64,000 nt of DNA from Streptomyces sp. Tu6071 (GCF_000213055.1 NZ_CM001165.1:5416945-5480944); one strand, 5' to 3'; positions 46,202 through 56,590 are shown, counted from the stretch's first letter. Numbers and translations are program-made. Notes: generated from the letters alone by a model not told the origin.

Positions 46202-46353
46202 CGTACGCGAGCGACCGGCTGCACGAGGAGATCGCGTACGTCGCCTACCACTTCCACTGGGGCCAGGACGAGATCCTCGACCTCGAACACCACGACCGCC
46301 GCCGCTACGCCGAACACATCGCACGACTGGTGGCGCGGGGATCGGGGGGCTGA
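46198..46353 (+). CDS. small CIS protein (DUF6760-like)
   Basis: 51 residues, starting at GTG 46198 within the stop codon of the preceding gene. Conserved pattern: LHEEIAYVAYHFHWG then ILDLEHHDRRRYAEHI, resembling the tiny gpG/T-like proteins before tape-measure genes in phage tails. The His-rich amphipathic helix suggests a chaperone partner for the preceding 164-residue protein. Confidence 0.85.
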   Translation: MTYASDRLHEEIAYVAYHFHWGQDEILDLEHHDRRRYAEHIARLVARGSGG

Positions 46354-47494
46354 ACGCATGGGGTTTCTGGAGCGGGTGCGACGCGGAGGCCGGGGAGTCT
46401 CCGCCCCGGCGGCGGGGACTGCCGGGGAGGGCGCCGCCGGGAGCGGGGCTGCCGGGGCGGGTGACTCGGGGGCGGGTGCTTCCGGGGCGGGGGTGTCGGC
46501 CGCTGAGGGGCCGGGTCCGGCCTCGGGTTCTGGCTTGGGTGCGGCTTCGGGTGCTGGCTCGGGCTCGGGTGTGGGTTCTGGCCCGGGTTCGGCTTCGGGT
46601 TCTGGCTCGGGTTCGGGTGCGGCTTCGGGTTCGGGTGGGGTGACGCGGCCCGCCGTCGTGGCGTGGCGTGCGCTGCCGCCGCTTCAGCGTGCCCTCGGGG
46701 GTGCCCCCGCCGGGGTCGCCGACGCGGGGTTCGCGGGGCGGCTCGCGACGTGGCAGAGCCCCGCACTGGGCGCGGGGAGCGGGCCCGGCGTGCTCGACAC
46801 GTCGGAGAACGCGCTGCCGCTCTTCTCGGTGTCCGGGCCGGGGTCGGCCGACGCCGGGACGACGAGGGCCGACGGCCCGACGGGGCCCTCTGCCCCGGCG
46901 CCCGTCGAGGCGCCCGCGCCGCAGGTGCCGGTGCAGCGGGCGGCGTTGCCGATGATCCCGGGGGAAGAGGCGTTTCTGGCGGCGGGAGCGGCGGGCCCGG
47001 CCGCGGCATCCGCTCCGGCCCCGGCTCCGCTCCCGGCGCCCCGGGGAACTGGTCCGGGGGCGGCACGGAGTGCGGGGACGCGGCCCGCGTCCGCTCCGCG
47101 CGGGGCCGCTGCGGCCTCCCGCCCGGCGGCGGCCCGGTCCGCCTCGGCCCCGGTGGCGCGCGGCACGGCCCCCGCACCCCGCCAGGGGCGGCTCACCTCG
47201 GCGACGGCACCCGTGCAGCGGAGAGTCCTCCCGGTACGGGCCACGGAAACGAGGGCCCCGAGCCAGGGGACCCGTGACACGGGCGAGCAGAAGGGCGGCG
47301 GCGCGGCCCCCGCGAAGGTTTCGGGCCCTTCGCCGCACGCGGGACGGCGGGACACCACCGACAAGACGACGACGCGGGCGGCACAGGACGCGCCGACCGC
47401 CGCCACCCCCACCCCGCCGGTACGAAGCACCACGGGCTCCGCAGCCCCTGCGGCACCGCCCGTGCAGAGAGCAACGGCACGGGCCACGAAGCCG

Positions 47495-47557
47495 ACGCCG
47501 CCGACGCCGCCGACGCCGCCGACGCCGCCGACGCCGCCGACGCCGCCGACGCCGCCT
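47495..47557 (+). repeat. 9-bp tandem repeat encoding TPP x7
   Basis: Seven exact or near-exact copies of ACGCCGCCG, in frame, inside the giant disordered protein. This is a likely site of length variation. Confidence 0.85.
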
Positions 47558-48116
47558 ACGGGCGCGCCTTCGGTGAAGCGCGCACCGGGTGCGCCTTCGG
47601 CGGGAGGAGAAGCGGGGGCCCCGCCGTCGCCGGTACGGGGGCTGGGTGCGCCCATGCCGGTACGCGGGCCGAGTGCCGCTTCGGGCATGCGCGAGCCGCG
47701 TCCGGCTTCGCCCGTACGGGAAACGGGTGTGCCCTCGCCGACACGGGAAACTGGTGCGCCTTCGCCCGTGCGGGAAGCGGGTGCGCCCGGTTCCGCAGGG
47801 GGGCCGGGGGCGCCCGCGCCCGAGCGGGCAGCGAGTGCGCCTGGCGCGGTGAGGGACTCCGACGGGCGCGGTCCGGTACGGGAGCCGGGCGGTGCGCCCG
47901 GCCCGGTACGTCCGCGGCCGGGCGCCGGTGTGCCCGGTCCGGCGCGGGAGTCCGGTGCCTCCGCGCCCGTACGGCCTTCGGGGTCCTCCACTCCGGTGTC
48001 GCGGTCCGCCGTGCGGAACTCCGGTGGGGCGGGGCGGGCCGATTCCTCCTCGGCGCCGGTTCAGCGCGCGACGGCCGCGACGGACGCGGGGACCTCCGCC
48101 GCCGCTGCCCGTGGGG

Positions 48117-48373
48117 GAGAACGGTCGGTACCGCGTTCCGGCCCTGTGGCCCGTGGAGGCCGCGAGGGAGAACGTTCGGTACCGGGGCCGGTGCCGGGTG
48201 CCGCAGCGCGTGAGGGAGAACGTTCGGTACCGAGCCCGGAGTCGCGGCCGGAGCTGGGGCCGGTTGCGCGCGGGGGAGAACGTTCGGTATCGCCGTCACG
48301 CCCCGTTCCCCTTGAGGGGGAACGGTCGGTAGCGCAGCGCGCTGCCGTTCCGGCCGAGGGAGAACGTTCGGTA
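48117..48373 (+). repeat. six copies of GAACGKTCGGTA encoding GERSV
   Basis: Dispersed copies near 48119, 48170, 48218, 48278, 48320 and 48362, each GAACGTTCGGTA or GAACGGTCGGTA, all in the same frame and giving (G)ERSV in the giant protein. Confidence 0.8.
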
Positions 48374-50437
48374 TCGCGCTCAGCCTCAACCCCCCGTGTA
48401 CGACCGGGACTCGGCGCACCGCTCAGCACTCCGCAGGGAGAGACGGGGCCGCGCCCGTCCGCTGCGGGGAGGCGGGCCGGACACCGACTGACGCGGCGCC
48501 GCGTCCCGCCGTACGGCCGGGCCCCGGGGACGTCCCGCCGTCACCGTCGGCGTCGGCCCCCGTACCTCCGCGCCCCCGTCCGCGCGCGAACCCCGTGCAG
48601 CGGGCCGCCGCGAGCACGCCGCCGCGCCCGAGGGCCGCGCGTCCCGCGCTCGGCGCCCCGCTGCCCGCCCGTCCGGTGGACCCCGGGAAGCCGGGCGCGG
48701 AACCGTCGTCCCTGCCCACCCCGCCCGCGACACCCACCCCGGTGAGGCCCGGGGCGGCACAGCCCGCGCCGGGGGCGAAGGCCCCCGTGCCGGGGGAGAC
48801 TTCCGCCCCCGGCGAGAGTTCCGCGCCTGGCGAGGCTTCCGCGCCCGGCGAAGCGGCGCGGCGTTCGGCGACCGTGCAGCGCGCGGTGGCCGTGCGGCGC
48901 CCGGAGACATCGCGGCGCCCGGAATCCGTGCAGCGTCCCGAGACCGTGCAGCGCGCGGAGTCGGTGCGGCGTACGGAGGTTGCGCCGCGTGGAGAGAGCG
49001 CACCTCCTGGTACCGCCGCACCCCTTAGGGCCAACGCACCCCGTGGTGACAGCGCCCCCCTTGGGACCACCGCCTCCCGCGATGCCACCGCCTCCCGTAA
49101 TGCCGCCCCCCGCACGGCAGCCAGTTCCTCGCGCGGCGACGTTGTCGCCCCGCGTGGGGAGGGCGCCTCGCGTGGGGAGGGCGCCTCCCCTGCGGGGGCG
49201 GTGACGCGCTCGGAGGTGGGCCCGCGTGGGGCCACCGTGCAGCGGGCCGTGGGTGGGCCGCGCGGGGGAGTCGTCCCGCGCGGTGAGACCGTGCCCCCTG
49301 CGCGCGCCGCCACGCGTCCGGAAAGCACGCCGTCCACGGGGGTCGTTCCGTCCGCCGAGGCCGCGCCGCGTGCCGAGTCGTCCGCCCCGGCTGCCCGTCC
49401 CCGGGGCACGACCGCGCCCCTTGACGTGCCGTCCACCGCTCCGGTGGCCCCGCCTCGCGCGGACGTGGCGCCCGGCGCCGCGTACCCGCCCCGTTCGGCG
49501 CCGTCACCCGCGCCGCAAGCCACCCCTCGCAGTGCTGGGATTCCCGCCCCCTCCGCGTCGTCGGTGGCGCCCGTGGTGGCCAGGCGTCTGCTCCCGGGCG
49601 TACCGCCCCGTACCGCCGCCCCGGCCCCCGCCGGGACGCCCGCGCCCGTGTCCGCCCCGGCCCCCGCCGTCCAGCGCGCCACCGCGCGGACAGCGACCGC
49701 CCCGGACAACACCCCCGCCGCGCCCCCGGCCGCGCCCTCGCTTCCCGTGCGTGCCTCCGCGCCCGGCGCCACCGCGCCCACGGTCCAGCGCCGTACCGCC
49801 GCCGTCCCGTTGCGCCGGGCGCCCGCGAGGACGACCGGCGCGCCGCCGGCGGTCGCCCGCCCGTTCCCGGCGAGGCCGCTGCCCGTACCATCGAGCACCG
49901 CCGCGACATCCGCCCCCGAGGAGAACACGGCACCTCCCGCACCGCCCGCCCCCGAGGAGAACGCCCCGCCCGCCCCGACGCCCGTCCCCCTCGCCGTCCA
50001 GCGCGCGGCGGCCCAGCTCCCCACGAGTGCCCGTACGACGACGCCGCCGCAGTCCCCGACCGTGCAGCGCCGCGCCGTGTCGCTGCCCCCGCCCGGGGAG
50101 CCGCGGACGGAGACGAAGCGCACCGGCGAACCGGCGCCCGCCCCCGGGACGTCCTTCGACCCGCGCGCGCTCAACGACTTCCAGCTCGACGAGCTGACCC
50201 ACCGCCTGACGGGCCGCATCACCCGGCTGCTCCGCACCGAGCTGCGCCTCGACCGCGAACGCATCGGCCGACTCCGCGACCCCCGCCAATGACCACCCGC
50301 CCGCCCCGTCCCCGCCCCGTCCGCCACGGGGCACCGGCCGCTCCCCCCGCACCGCCGCCGCCCGGCCCGCCCCGTGCCCGTACCGCGTGACGGCAGGCCC
50401 GTCCCGCACCTGACGCTCCGCCCCAGAAAGGCCCCCG

Positions 50438-50863
50438 ATGTCACGCGAACTCGACCCGGGTTCCACCATCTTCTTCACCCTCACCATCGACGGCGAGAGC
50501 CTCGGCTACTTCAACGGGTGCGAGGGGCTTTCGTCGACCGTCGAGGTCGAGACGCGCCAGGAGGGCGGGAACAACGGCTTCGTGTGGCAGCTTCCCTCCC
50601 GCGTGACCTTCTCCACGATCCGGCTCACCCGGCCGCTCACGCCCGACACCACCAAGGTCGCCAAGTGGATCTCCTCCGTGACCACCGGGATCAAGCGGCC
50701 CACCGCGCAGATCGCCGCGCTGCGCGCCGACGGCTCCGAGGTGGCGCGCTGGGGGCTCATCGACGTGCTGCCCGTCAGCTGGCAGGGGCCCTCGCTCGAC
50801 CCGGCCAACCCCGGCGTCGCCAACGAGGTCCTGGAGATCACCCACCACGGCTTCACGGACTGA
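50438..50863 (+). CDS. second CIS tube-like protein (baseplate-proximal)
   Basis: 141 residues of the gp19/tube superfamily: GSTIFFTLTIDGESLGYFNGCEG at the start and VLEITHHGFTD at the end, more diverged from the cis1 product. In Afp/PVC, such second tube proteins (Afp5-like) form the first ring between spike and main tube. Its position right before the LysM protein supports this. AGAAAGGC lies before the ATG. Confidence 0.9.
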   Translation: MSRELDPGSTIFFTLTIDGESLGYFNGCEGLSSTVEVETRQEGGNNGFVWQLPSRVTFSTIRLTRPLTPDTTKVAKWISSVTTGIKRPTAQIAALRADGSEVARWGLIDVLPVSWQGPSLDPANPGVANEVLEITHHGFTD

Positions 50864-50885
50864 ACGGACTGAGGGGACATACGTC

Positions 50886-51605
50886 ATGGCTTCCAGCAGT
50901 GGCGCCGGGAAGAGTCTCGTTCGCGCCAGCCTCGCCATCCACGAGCCGCCCGTCGGCGACGGCACCTCGCCCGGCGCGCTCATGAAGACCTTCGACTTCG
51001 ACTTCAACCCCACGGGGCTCCAGCTCCAGCGGCGCACCGTGTGGAAGGCGACCGCGACCGCCGCCGTGCGCGACGGCGCGACGCCCGAGTTCATGGGGCC
51101 CGAGCCGCGCGAGATGACCGTCGAGATCTTCCTCGACACGTCCGACGAGCCCAGCTCGAACACCGTGCTGCGCAAGGTCGAGTCGCTGCTCGACTGCTGC
51201 GAGGTGACGAGCAAGAGCATCGCCGCCAAGCGGCCCTCGCCGCCCTGGGTCGTCTTCCAGTGGGGCTCGTTCTCGACGGCGCGGTTCATCGCCTACGTCG
51301 CCGCCGTGGACGTCTCGTACTCGCTCTTCGGCACGACCGGCGTGCCCATCCGCGCGACCTGCCGGGTGACCCTGCACGAGATACCCGGCTCCACCGAGGG
51401 CCAGAACCCCACGTCGGGGGCCCTCACCGCGCGCCGCGTGCACCGCGTCGTCGCGGGCGACTCGCTCCAGTCGCTCGCCTGGAACGAGTACGGGAACACC
51501 GCCGCCTGGCGCGCCATCGCCGAGGCCAACGACATCGACGACCCGTCCCGGCTCTCCAGCGGTACCGAACTCGTCCTGCCCGCCGCCGAGGAGGTGCGTT
51601 CCTGA
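50886..51605 (+). CDS. cis7: CIS LysM baseplate protein (Afp7-like)
   Basis: 239 residues. A baseplate core domain (about 30-175) with MKTFDFDFNPTGLQLQRR and SVSYSLFGTTG-like strands is followed by a C-terminal LysM motif (about 187-232: HRVVAGDSLQSLAWNEYGN). LysM here connects tube and spike proteins, as in gp53-like phage proteins, rather than binding peptidoglycan. The stop codon overlaps the next ATG by one base. Confidence 0.94.
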   Translation: MASSSGAGKSLVRASLAIHEPPVGDGTSPGALMKTFDFDFNPTGLQLQRRTVWKATATAAVRDGATPEFMGPEPREMTVEIFLDTSDEPSSNTVLRKVESLLDCCEVTSKSIAAKRPSPPWVVFQWGSFSTARFIAYVAAVDVSYSLFGTTGVPIRATCRVTLHEIPGSTEGQNPTSGALTARRVHRVVAGDSLQSLAWNEYGNTAAWRAIAEANDIDDPSRLSSGTELVLPAAEEVRS

Positions 51606-53509
51606 TGACCCGCCCCGCCCACTCCGCCGTCCTCCACGTCACGATCGGCGGCGCCCCGCTGCCCCGCGACGTCGCGCCGCTGCTCGTCGACGGCTGGGTC
51701 GACCAAGGCGTCGGCGTCCCCGCCGCCTTCCGGCTCACCTTCCGCGACCCGCACCACATCGTCCTCGGCAAGGTCAACGCCGACTTCGGCACGCCCGTCG
51801 TCATCGCGCCCGTCGCGGACGGCAAAGGCGCCTCCGAGCCACTGCTGACCGGCGAGGTGACGGGGCTCGAGGCCGACTACGACGGCACCGGTTCCTTCAC
51901 CGTCATCCGCGGCTACGACGCCGGGCACCGGCTGCTCCGCCAGCGCCGCGTCGCCGCGTACCGCAACCAGTCCGCGTCCGACATCGTGCGCAAGCTCGCC
52001 GGGCTCGACGGCGTGCCGATCGGCCGCGTCGAATCGACCCGCACCGTCTACGAGTTCCTCAGCCAGGCGAACGTCACCGACTGGGACTTCCTCGCCCGTC
52101 TCGCCGACGAGAACGAGATGGTCATGTCCGTCGACGCGAAGGGCAAGCTCCAGTTCGTCACGCCGGACCCGGCCTCCGGCGCGCCGCCCGTGAGCACGCC
52201 GGGCGACAAGAGCCCGTACGTCCTGGAGGCCGGCACGGACATCCTGCGGCTGCGCACCTCCGTGACCGCCGCCGAGCAGGTCGCGACCGTCGAGGCGCGC
52301 GGCTGGGACGTCACGACGAAGAAGGAACTCACCGCCACCGCGCCCGCGAAGAGCAACCCGGCCATCGGCATCGGGACGACGCCGGGCAAGGCGGCGGGGA
52401 AGTTCAAGAGCGCCAAGCTCGTCGACGCGCAGGTCCCCTACGACCGGCAGGCCGAGGTCAAGCACGCCGCCGACGCGCTCGCCGACGACGTCACCTCCTC
52501 CTTCGCCGAGCTGGAGGTCGTGGTCCGCGGAACGCCCAAGCTGCGCCCGGGACTTCCCGTCGCACTCGCCGACGTCGGCACGCCCTTCGAGGGCAAGTAC
52601 ACCGCGACCTCGGTGCGGCACGTCTTCGGCGACGGCAAGCACTACGAGGCGTGGGTCACGGTCAGCGGCAGGCAGTGGCGCTCCTTGTACGGGCTCGCCT
52701 CCGGCGGGGGCGGCGGCGACCGGCAGGGGCTCGCGCTCCCCGGCGTCGTCAACGCGCTCGTCACCGACGCGCAGGACCCGCTCAAGCAGGGCCGCGTCAA
52801 GCTCCGCTTCCCCTGGCTCGACGACGCCTACGTCAGCGACTGGACCCGCGTCACGCAGTGGGGCGGCGTACGCGGCGGCTCGATCTTCCCGCTCGACGTC
52901 GGCGACGAAGTGCTCGTCGGCTTCGACCGGGGCGCGCTCGACCACCCGTACGTCCTCGGCGGCCTCTACAACGGCAAGGACAAACCGACCAAGGTGACCG
53001 ACGTGCCCCTGCACGACGGGGCGCGGCAGAAGGCCGCCCGCCACACCCTCTCCGACCGCACGGGCAACAGGCTCGACCTGCTCAGCCAGCGCACCGGCGG
53101 CAAACAGGGCGTCCGCCTGACGAGCGGGGACGGCAAACTCGTCGTCAACCTCGACCGCGCGCAGACCGAGATCACCGTCGACAGCAGGGGCACGGTGAAG
53201 ATCAAGGGCAGCAAGTCGGTCTCCGTGGACGCCGGGACGAACCTCTCGCTCAGCGCCAAGGGCAGACTGAGCATCAGCAGCGGCGGGCCGCTGAGCATCA
53301 ACGGGAAGGGGCCGGTGAGCGTCCGCAGCCTGACCGCGCTCAACGTGGACGGCGGACCGGCGCTCAGCCTCAGCTCCAAGGGCGTGGCCACGCTCAGCTC
53401 CCTGGGCACCCTCCAGGTCAACGCCACCGCCAACCTCGGGCTGCGGGCCGCCTCGCTGCTCGTCCAGGGGATCGTCATGGTCAACGGGAAGCCGTACCCG
53501 ATCCCGTGA
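51605..53509 (+). CDS. cis8: CIS spike, VgrG-like (Afp8-like)
   Basis: 634 residues. The gp27-like hub occupies about 1-340 (TVYEFLSQANVTDWDFLARL). The OB-fold (about 385-480) contains DPLKQGRVKLRFPWL, the VgrG/gp5 signature. A C-terminal triple-helix beta spike follows, built from short repeats such as SLSAKGRLSISSGG. The end VNGKPYPIP matches where a PAAR tip would bind, but no PAAR gene is seen in the locus. Confidence 0.95.
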   Translation: MTRPAHSAVLHVTIGGAPLPRDVAPLLVDGWVDQGVGVPAAFRLTFRDPHHIVLGKVNADFGTPVVIAPVADGKGASEPLLTGEVTGLEADYDGTGSFTVIRGYDAGHRLLRQRRVAAYRNQSASDIVRKLAGLDGVPIGRVESTRTVYEFLSQANVTDWDFLARLADENEMVMSVDAKGKLQFVTPDPASGAPPVSTPGDKSPYVLEAGTDILRLRTSVTAAEQVATVEARGWDVTTKKELTATAPAKSNPAIGIGTTPGKAAGKFKSAKLVDAQVPYDRQAEVKHAADALADDVTSSFAELEVVVRGTPKLRPGLPVALADVGTPFEGKYTATSVRHVFGDGKHYEAWVTVSGRQWRSLYGLASGGGGGDRQGLALPGVVNALVTDAQDPLKQGRVKLRFPWLDDAYVSDWTRVTQWGGVRGGSIFPLDVGDEVLVGFDRGALDHPYVLGGLYNGKDKPTKVTDVPLHDGARQKAARHTLSDRTGNRLDLLSQRTGGKQGVRLTSGDGKLVVNLDRAQTEITVDSRGTVKIKGSKSVSVDAGTNLSLSAKGRLSISSGGPLSINGKGPVSVRSLTALNVDGGPALSLSSKGVATLSSLGTLQVNATANLGLRAASLLVQGIVMVNGKPYPIP

Positions 53510-53569
53510 GCCACCGGCCCCCCTTCCCCGTACGCCCGACACCCCACGACGAGAGCAGGTGCGTCCCTC

Positions 53570-54004
53570 ATGGCTGAACAATTCGTCGGTTCCGGCTGGG
53601 CCTTCCCGCTGCGCATCAGCCCCACCGGGGGCATCGCGCTCGTCAGCGGCGAGCGCGAGGTCGAGGAGGCAATCCGGCTCGTCCTCGCCACCGCGCCCGG
53701 CGAGCGGCCCATGCGCCCCGAGTTCGGCTGCGCGATCCACGACCTCGTCTTCTCGCCCGTCAACGAGGCGACGGCCGGGCGCATCCAGCACGAGGTGTAC
53801 GCGAGCCTCGACCGCTGGGAGCCCCGGATCGAGGTCCAGGAGGTCGACGTCACCGCCGGGGCCGAGCAGAACATCCTCTTCATCGACGTGCGCTACTCGA
53901 TCCGCGGCACCAACAACCCGCGCAGCCTCGTCTTCCCCTTCTACGTCATCCCCTCCCACGAGGAACCGGGCACGACCGGTGACTCCCCCGAAAGCGACCG
54001 CTGA
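53570..54004 (+). CDS. cis9: CIS baseplate wedge protein, gp25-like
   Basis: 144 residues of the GPW/gp25 family: GWAFPLRISPTGGIALVSGE, EEAIRLVLATAPGERPMRPEFG (with the conserved EPR-like core as ERPMRPEFGC), and a C-terminal strand region. It initiates sheath assembly at the baseplate. Its stop overlaps the next ATG. Confidence 0.95.
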   Translation: MAEQFVGSGWAFPLRISPTGGIALVSGEREVEEAIRLVLATAPGERPMRPEFGCAIHDLVFSPVNEATAGRIQHEVYASLDRWEPRIEVQEVDVTAGAEQNILFIDVRYSIRGTNNPRSLVFPFYVIPSHEEPGTTGDSPESDR

Positions 54005-55962
54005 TGGCACTGCCCTCGCCCCACCTCGACGACCGCCGCTTCCAGCAGTTCGTGGACGACGCCAAGCGCTACATCCAGCAGCGCGCCCCGGAGTGGACCG
54101 ACCACAACGTCTCGGACCCCGGCGTGACCCTCGTGGAGACCATGGCCCACATGGCCGACCAGGTCGTCTACCGGCTCAACCGCGTCCCGGAGAAGAACCA
54201 CCTGGCCTTCCTCGACCTCGTCGGCATCACCCTCTTCCCGCCCGCCGCCGCGCGCACCGACGTCACCTTCCGGCTCTCCGCGCCGCAGGAGGAGACCGTC
54301 CGCCTGCCCGAGGGCACCGAGGTCGCGACGCAGCGCACCGAGAGCGAGGAGGCCGTCGTCTTCGCGACCGAACGGGACCTCGCCGTCGTGCCCTGCGCGC
54401 TCGGCCACCTCGTCACGCAGCGCCAGGGCGCCTCCTTCAGCGACCGCACCACCGACCTTGCCGAGGAGAAGGACGTCCTCTGCTTCGCCGAGTCCCCGCG
54501 CCCCGGCGACGCGATGCTCTTCGGCCTCACCACCGCCGTGCCGCACTGCGTCGTCGCGCTCGAACTCGACAGCCGCGTCGACGGCGTCGGCGTCGACCCC
54601 CGCCAGCCCCCGCTCGTGTGGGAGGCGTGGACGGAGGACGGCTGGCAGGAGTGCGAGATCGACGAGGACGGGACCGGCGGCCTCAACCGCCCCGGGGACG
54701 TCGTGCTGCACGTGCCCGGCGGGCACGTCGTCTCGCGCTCGGGCGGGCAGCCCGGCGGCTGGCTGCGCTGCCGCGTCACCGAACCCCTCGCCAACCAGCC
54801 CTTCTACACGACGTCCCCGACCGTGCGCTCCGCCGCCGCCTGCACCGTCGGCGGCACCGTGCCCGCGGTCCACGCCGACACCGTCACCGACGAGGCCCTC
54901 GGCGAGTCCACCGGCCTTCCCGGCCAGCACCTGCGCCTCGCGCACGCGCCCGTCGTCGGCGACACCCCGCCGCTCCTGCTCCAGACCGCCGAGCAGGAGG
55001 GCTGGCAGGACTGGCACGTCGTCCCGCACTTCGCCGCCTCGGGCCCCGAGGACCGGCACATCACCGTCGACGCCACGACCGGCGAGGTGGCCTTCGGCCC
55101 GTCCGTACGCGAACCGGACGGGACCCTGCGGCAGTACGGGGCCGTCGCCCCCAAGGGCGCGGTCATCCGGGCCCGCCGCTACCGCATCGGCGGCGGGCGC
55201 GCGGGCAACGTGGCGCGCGGCGCGGTCCGCGTCCTGCGCACCTCGGTCCCGTACGTCTCCGAGGTCGTCAACCGCGAGGCCGCGCGCGGCGGCGTGGACG
55301 GCGAGACCGTGCAGGAGGCGAAGGTCCGCGCACCGATCACCCTGCGCGCGCAGGAGCGCGCCGTGACCCTGCGCGACTACGAGGAACTCGCCCGCCGCGC
55401 CGCGCCCGAGACGGCGCGCATCACGTGCCTGGAGGGCAAGGAGAACGAGCACGGTGCCTACGCGGTTCGTGTCCTCGTCGTCCCGCAGGCCGTGCCCGAC
55501 CCGGGAGGGCGGCTGCGCTTCGAGCAACTGGTCCCGGGCGACGCCCTGCTCCAGCGCATCACGCGGCACCTCGACGAGCGGCGCCTCATCGGCACGCGCA
55601 TCGCGGTCGGGCCGCCGTACTACCAGGGCGTGACGGTCGTCGCGACGGTGCACGCCTTCCGGGGCGTCGACACCGACCGCGTACGGCGCGAGGCCCACGA
55701 TGCCCTCTACCGGCACCTCGACCCGCTCACCGGCGGCGCGGACGCCAAGGGCTGGCCCTTCGGGCGGCCCGTGCAGGCCGGGGAGGTCTTCGCGGTGCTC
55801 CAGCGCGTGCCGGGCGTCGAACTCGTCGACGAGGTCACCCTCCACCCCGCCGACCCGCTCACGGGCAAGCGCGGCGAGGCCACCGACCGGATCGACCTGC
55901 GCGAACCGGCGCTCGTCTTCTCGTACGACCACCGGGTCCGTGTGATCGGGGGCAACGCGTAG
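54004..55962 (+). CDS. cis11: CIS baseplate J-like protein (Afp11-like)
   Basis: 652 residues of the 'putative baseplate assembly protein' family. The start holds WTDHNVSDPGVTLVETMAHM, which anchors to gp25 and LysM. A central insertion of beta-rich domains follows, and a C-terminal J-like part contains RGAVRVLRTSVPYVSEVVN and ITCLEGKENEHGAYAVRVLV. It forms the wedge of the baseplate with cis12. It is translationally coupled to cis9. Confidence 0.94.
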   Translation: MALPSPHLDDRRFQQFVDDAKRYIQQRAPEWTDHNVSDPGVTLVETMAHMADQVVYRLNRVPEKNHLAFLDLVGITLFPPAAARTDVTFRLSAPQEETVRLPEGTEVATQRTESEEAVVFATERDLAVVPCALGHLVTQRQGASFSDRTTDLAEEKDVLCFAESPRPGDAMLFGLTTAVPHCVVALELDSRVDGVGVDPRQPPLVWEAWTEDGWQECEIDEDGTGGLNRPGDVVLHVPGGHVVSRSGGQPGGWLRCRVTEPLANQPFYTTSPTVRSAAACTVGGTVPAVHADTVTDEALGESTGLPGQHLRLAHAPVVGDTPPLLLQTAEQEGWQDWHVVPHFAASGPEDRHITVDATTGEVAFGPSVREPDGTLRQYGAVAPKGAVIRARRYRIGGGRAGNVARGAVRVLRTSVPYVSEVVNREAARGGVDGETVQEAKVRAPITLRAQERAVTLRDYEELARRAAPETARITCLEGKENEHGAYAVRVLVVPQAVPDPGGRLRFEQLVPGDALLQRITRHLDERRLIGTRIAVGPPYYQGVTVVATVHAFRGVDTDRVRREAHDALYRHLDPLTGGADAKGWPFGRPVQAGEVFAVLQRVPGVELVDEVTLHPADPLTGKRGEATDRIDLREPALVFSYDHRVRVIGGNA

Positions 55963-56017
55963 TGCCTCGGCCGCAGTTCGTAGTGTTGTCCTTCGCGACG
56001 GGGGAGGTGACGGGCCG

Positions 56018-56590
56018 GTGAGGGGTTCGATCGACGGGCTCGGCTCGTCCGCGCCGCTCGGCGCCATGCTGCCCGCCGTCTTCGCCGACGACGACCTCGC
56101 GCAGCGCTTCGTCGGCGGGCTCGACGAAGTCCTCGCGCCGATCCTCAACGTCCTCGACTGCCTGCCCGCCTACTTCGACCCCGCGCTCGCGCCCGTCGAC
56201 TTCACGCGCTGGCTCGCGGAGTGGGTCGGCGCCGAGACGGACGGCGACGCGCCGGAGAACGCGGAGGCGGAGGCGCGGCTGCGGGACGCCGTCGCCGCCG
56301 CCGCGCGCCTGCACCGGGTCCGGGGCACCCGGCACGGGCTCGCCGAGGCGGTACGGCTCGCCTTCGGCGCCGAACCGGAGATCAGCGAGAGCGGGGGCGC
56401 CGACTGGAGCGCCCGCCCGCTCGGCGCCTTCCCCGGCGAGCGCAGGCCCCACCTGCACGTGACCCTCCGCCTCGCCGATCCCAAACCCACCGACACTCAC
56501 CGCCTCAGCGCCCTCGTCGCGGCGGCCCGCCCCGCGCACATGCCGTACACGGTCAAGGTGACCACGGCCGAAAGGACTCCTCGGACATGA
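56018..56590 (+). CDS. cis12: CIS baseplate protein, tail protein I-like (Afp12-like)
   Basis: 190 residues. Recognisable phage tail protein I features: MLPAVFADDDLAQRFVGGLD, the WLAEWVG core and RLHRVRGTRHGLAEAVRLAF. GTG 56018 follows GGGGGAGGTGACGGG. It partners the J-like protein in the wedge. Its end overlaps the next ATG (ATGA). Confidence 0.93.
   Translation: MRGSIDGLGSSAPLGAMLPAVFADDDLAQRFVGGLDEVLAPILNVLDCLPAYFDPALAPVDFTRWLAEWVGAETDGDAPENAEAEARLRDAVAAAARLHRVRGTRHGLAEAVRLAFGAEPEISESGGADWSARPLGAFPGERRPHLHVTLRLADPKPTDTHRLSALVAAARPAHMPYTVKVTTAERTPRT

Larger units (their letters stand above)
46358..50292 (+). pseudogene. giant Pro/Ala-rich disordered CIS protein, split by -1 frameshift
   Basis: Reading from ATG 46358 is coding up to about 48465. 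The frame then turns Arg/Pro-rich and ends at 48745, while the downstream frame is coding from about 48470 to the stop at 50292. Adding one G to the run at 48466-48469 joins them into a protein of about 1311 residues. Ordered parts are a short N-terminal region (about 95-165, with WRALPPLQRALGG and FAGRLATWQSPALG) and a C-terminal helix pair (FDPRALNDFQLDELTHRL, then ITRLLRTELRLDRERIGRL). Between them are low-complexity linkers, 13 VQR motifs and six GERSV motifs. It may be a sequencing error or a real disruption. Its position resembles that of a tape-measure or scaffold gene. Confidence 0.8.
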
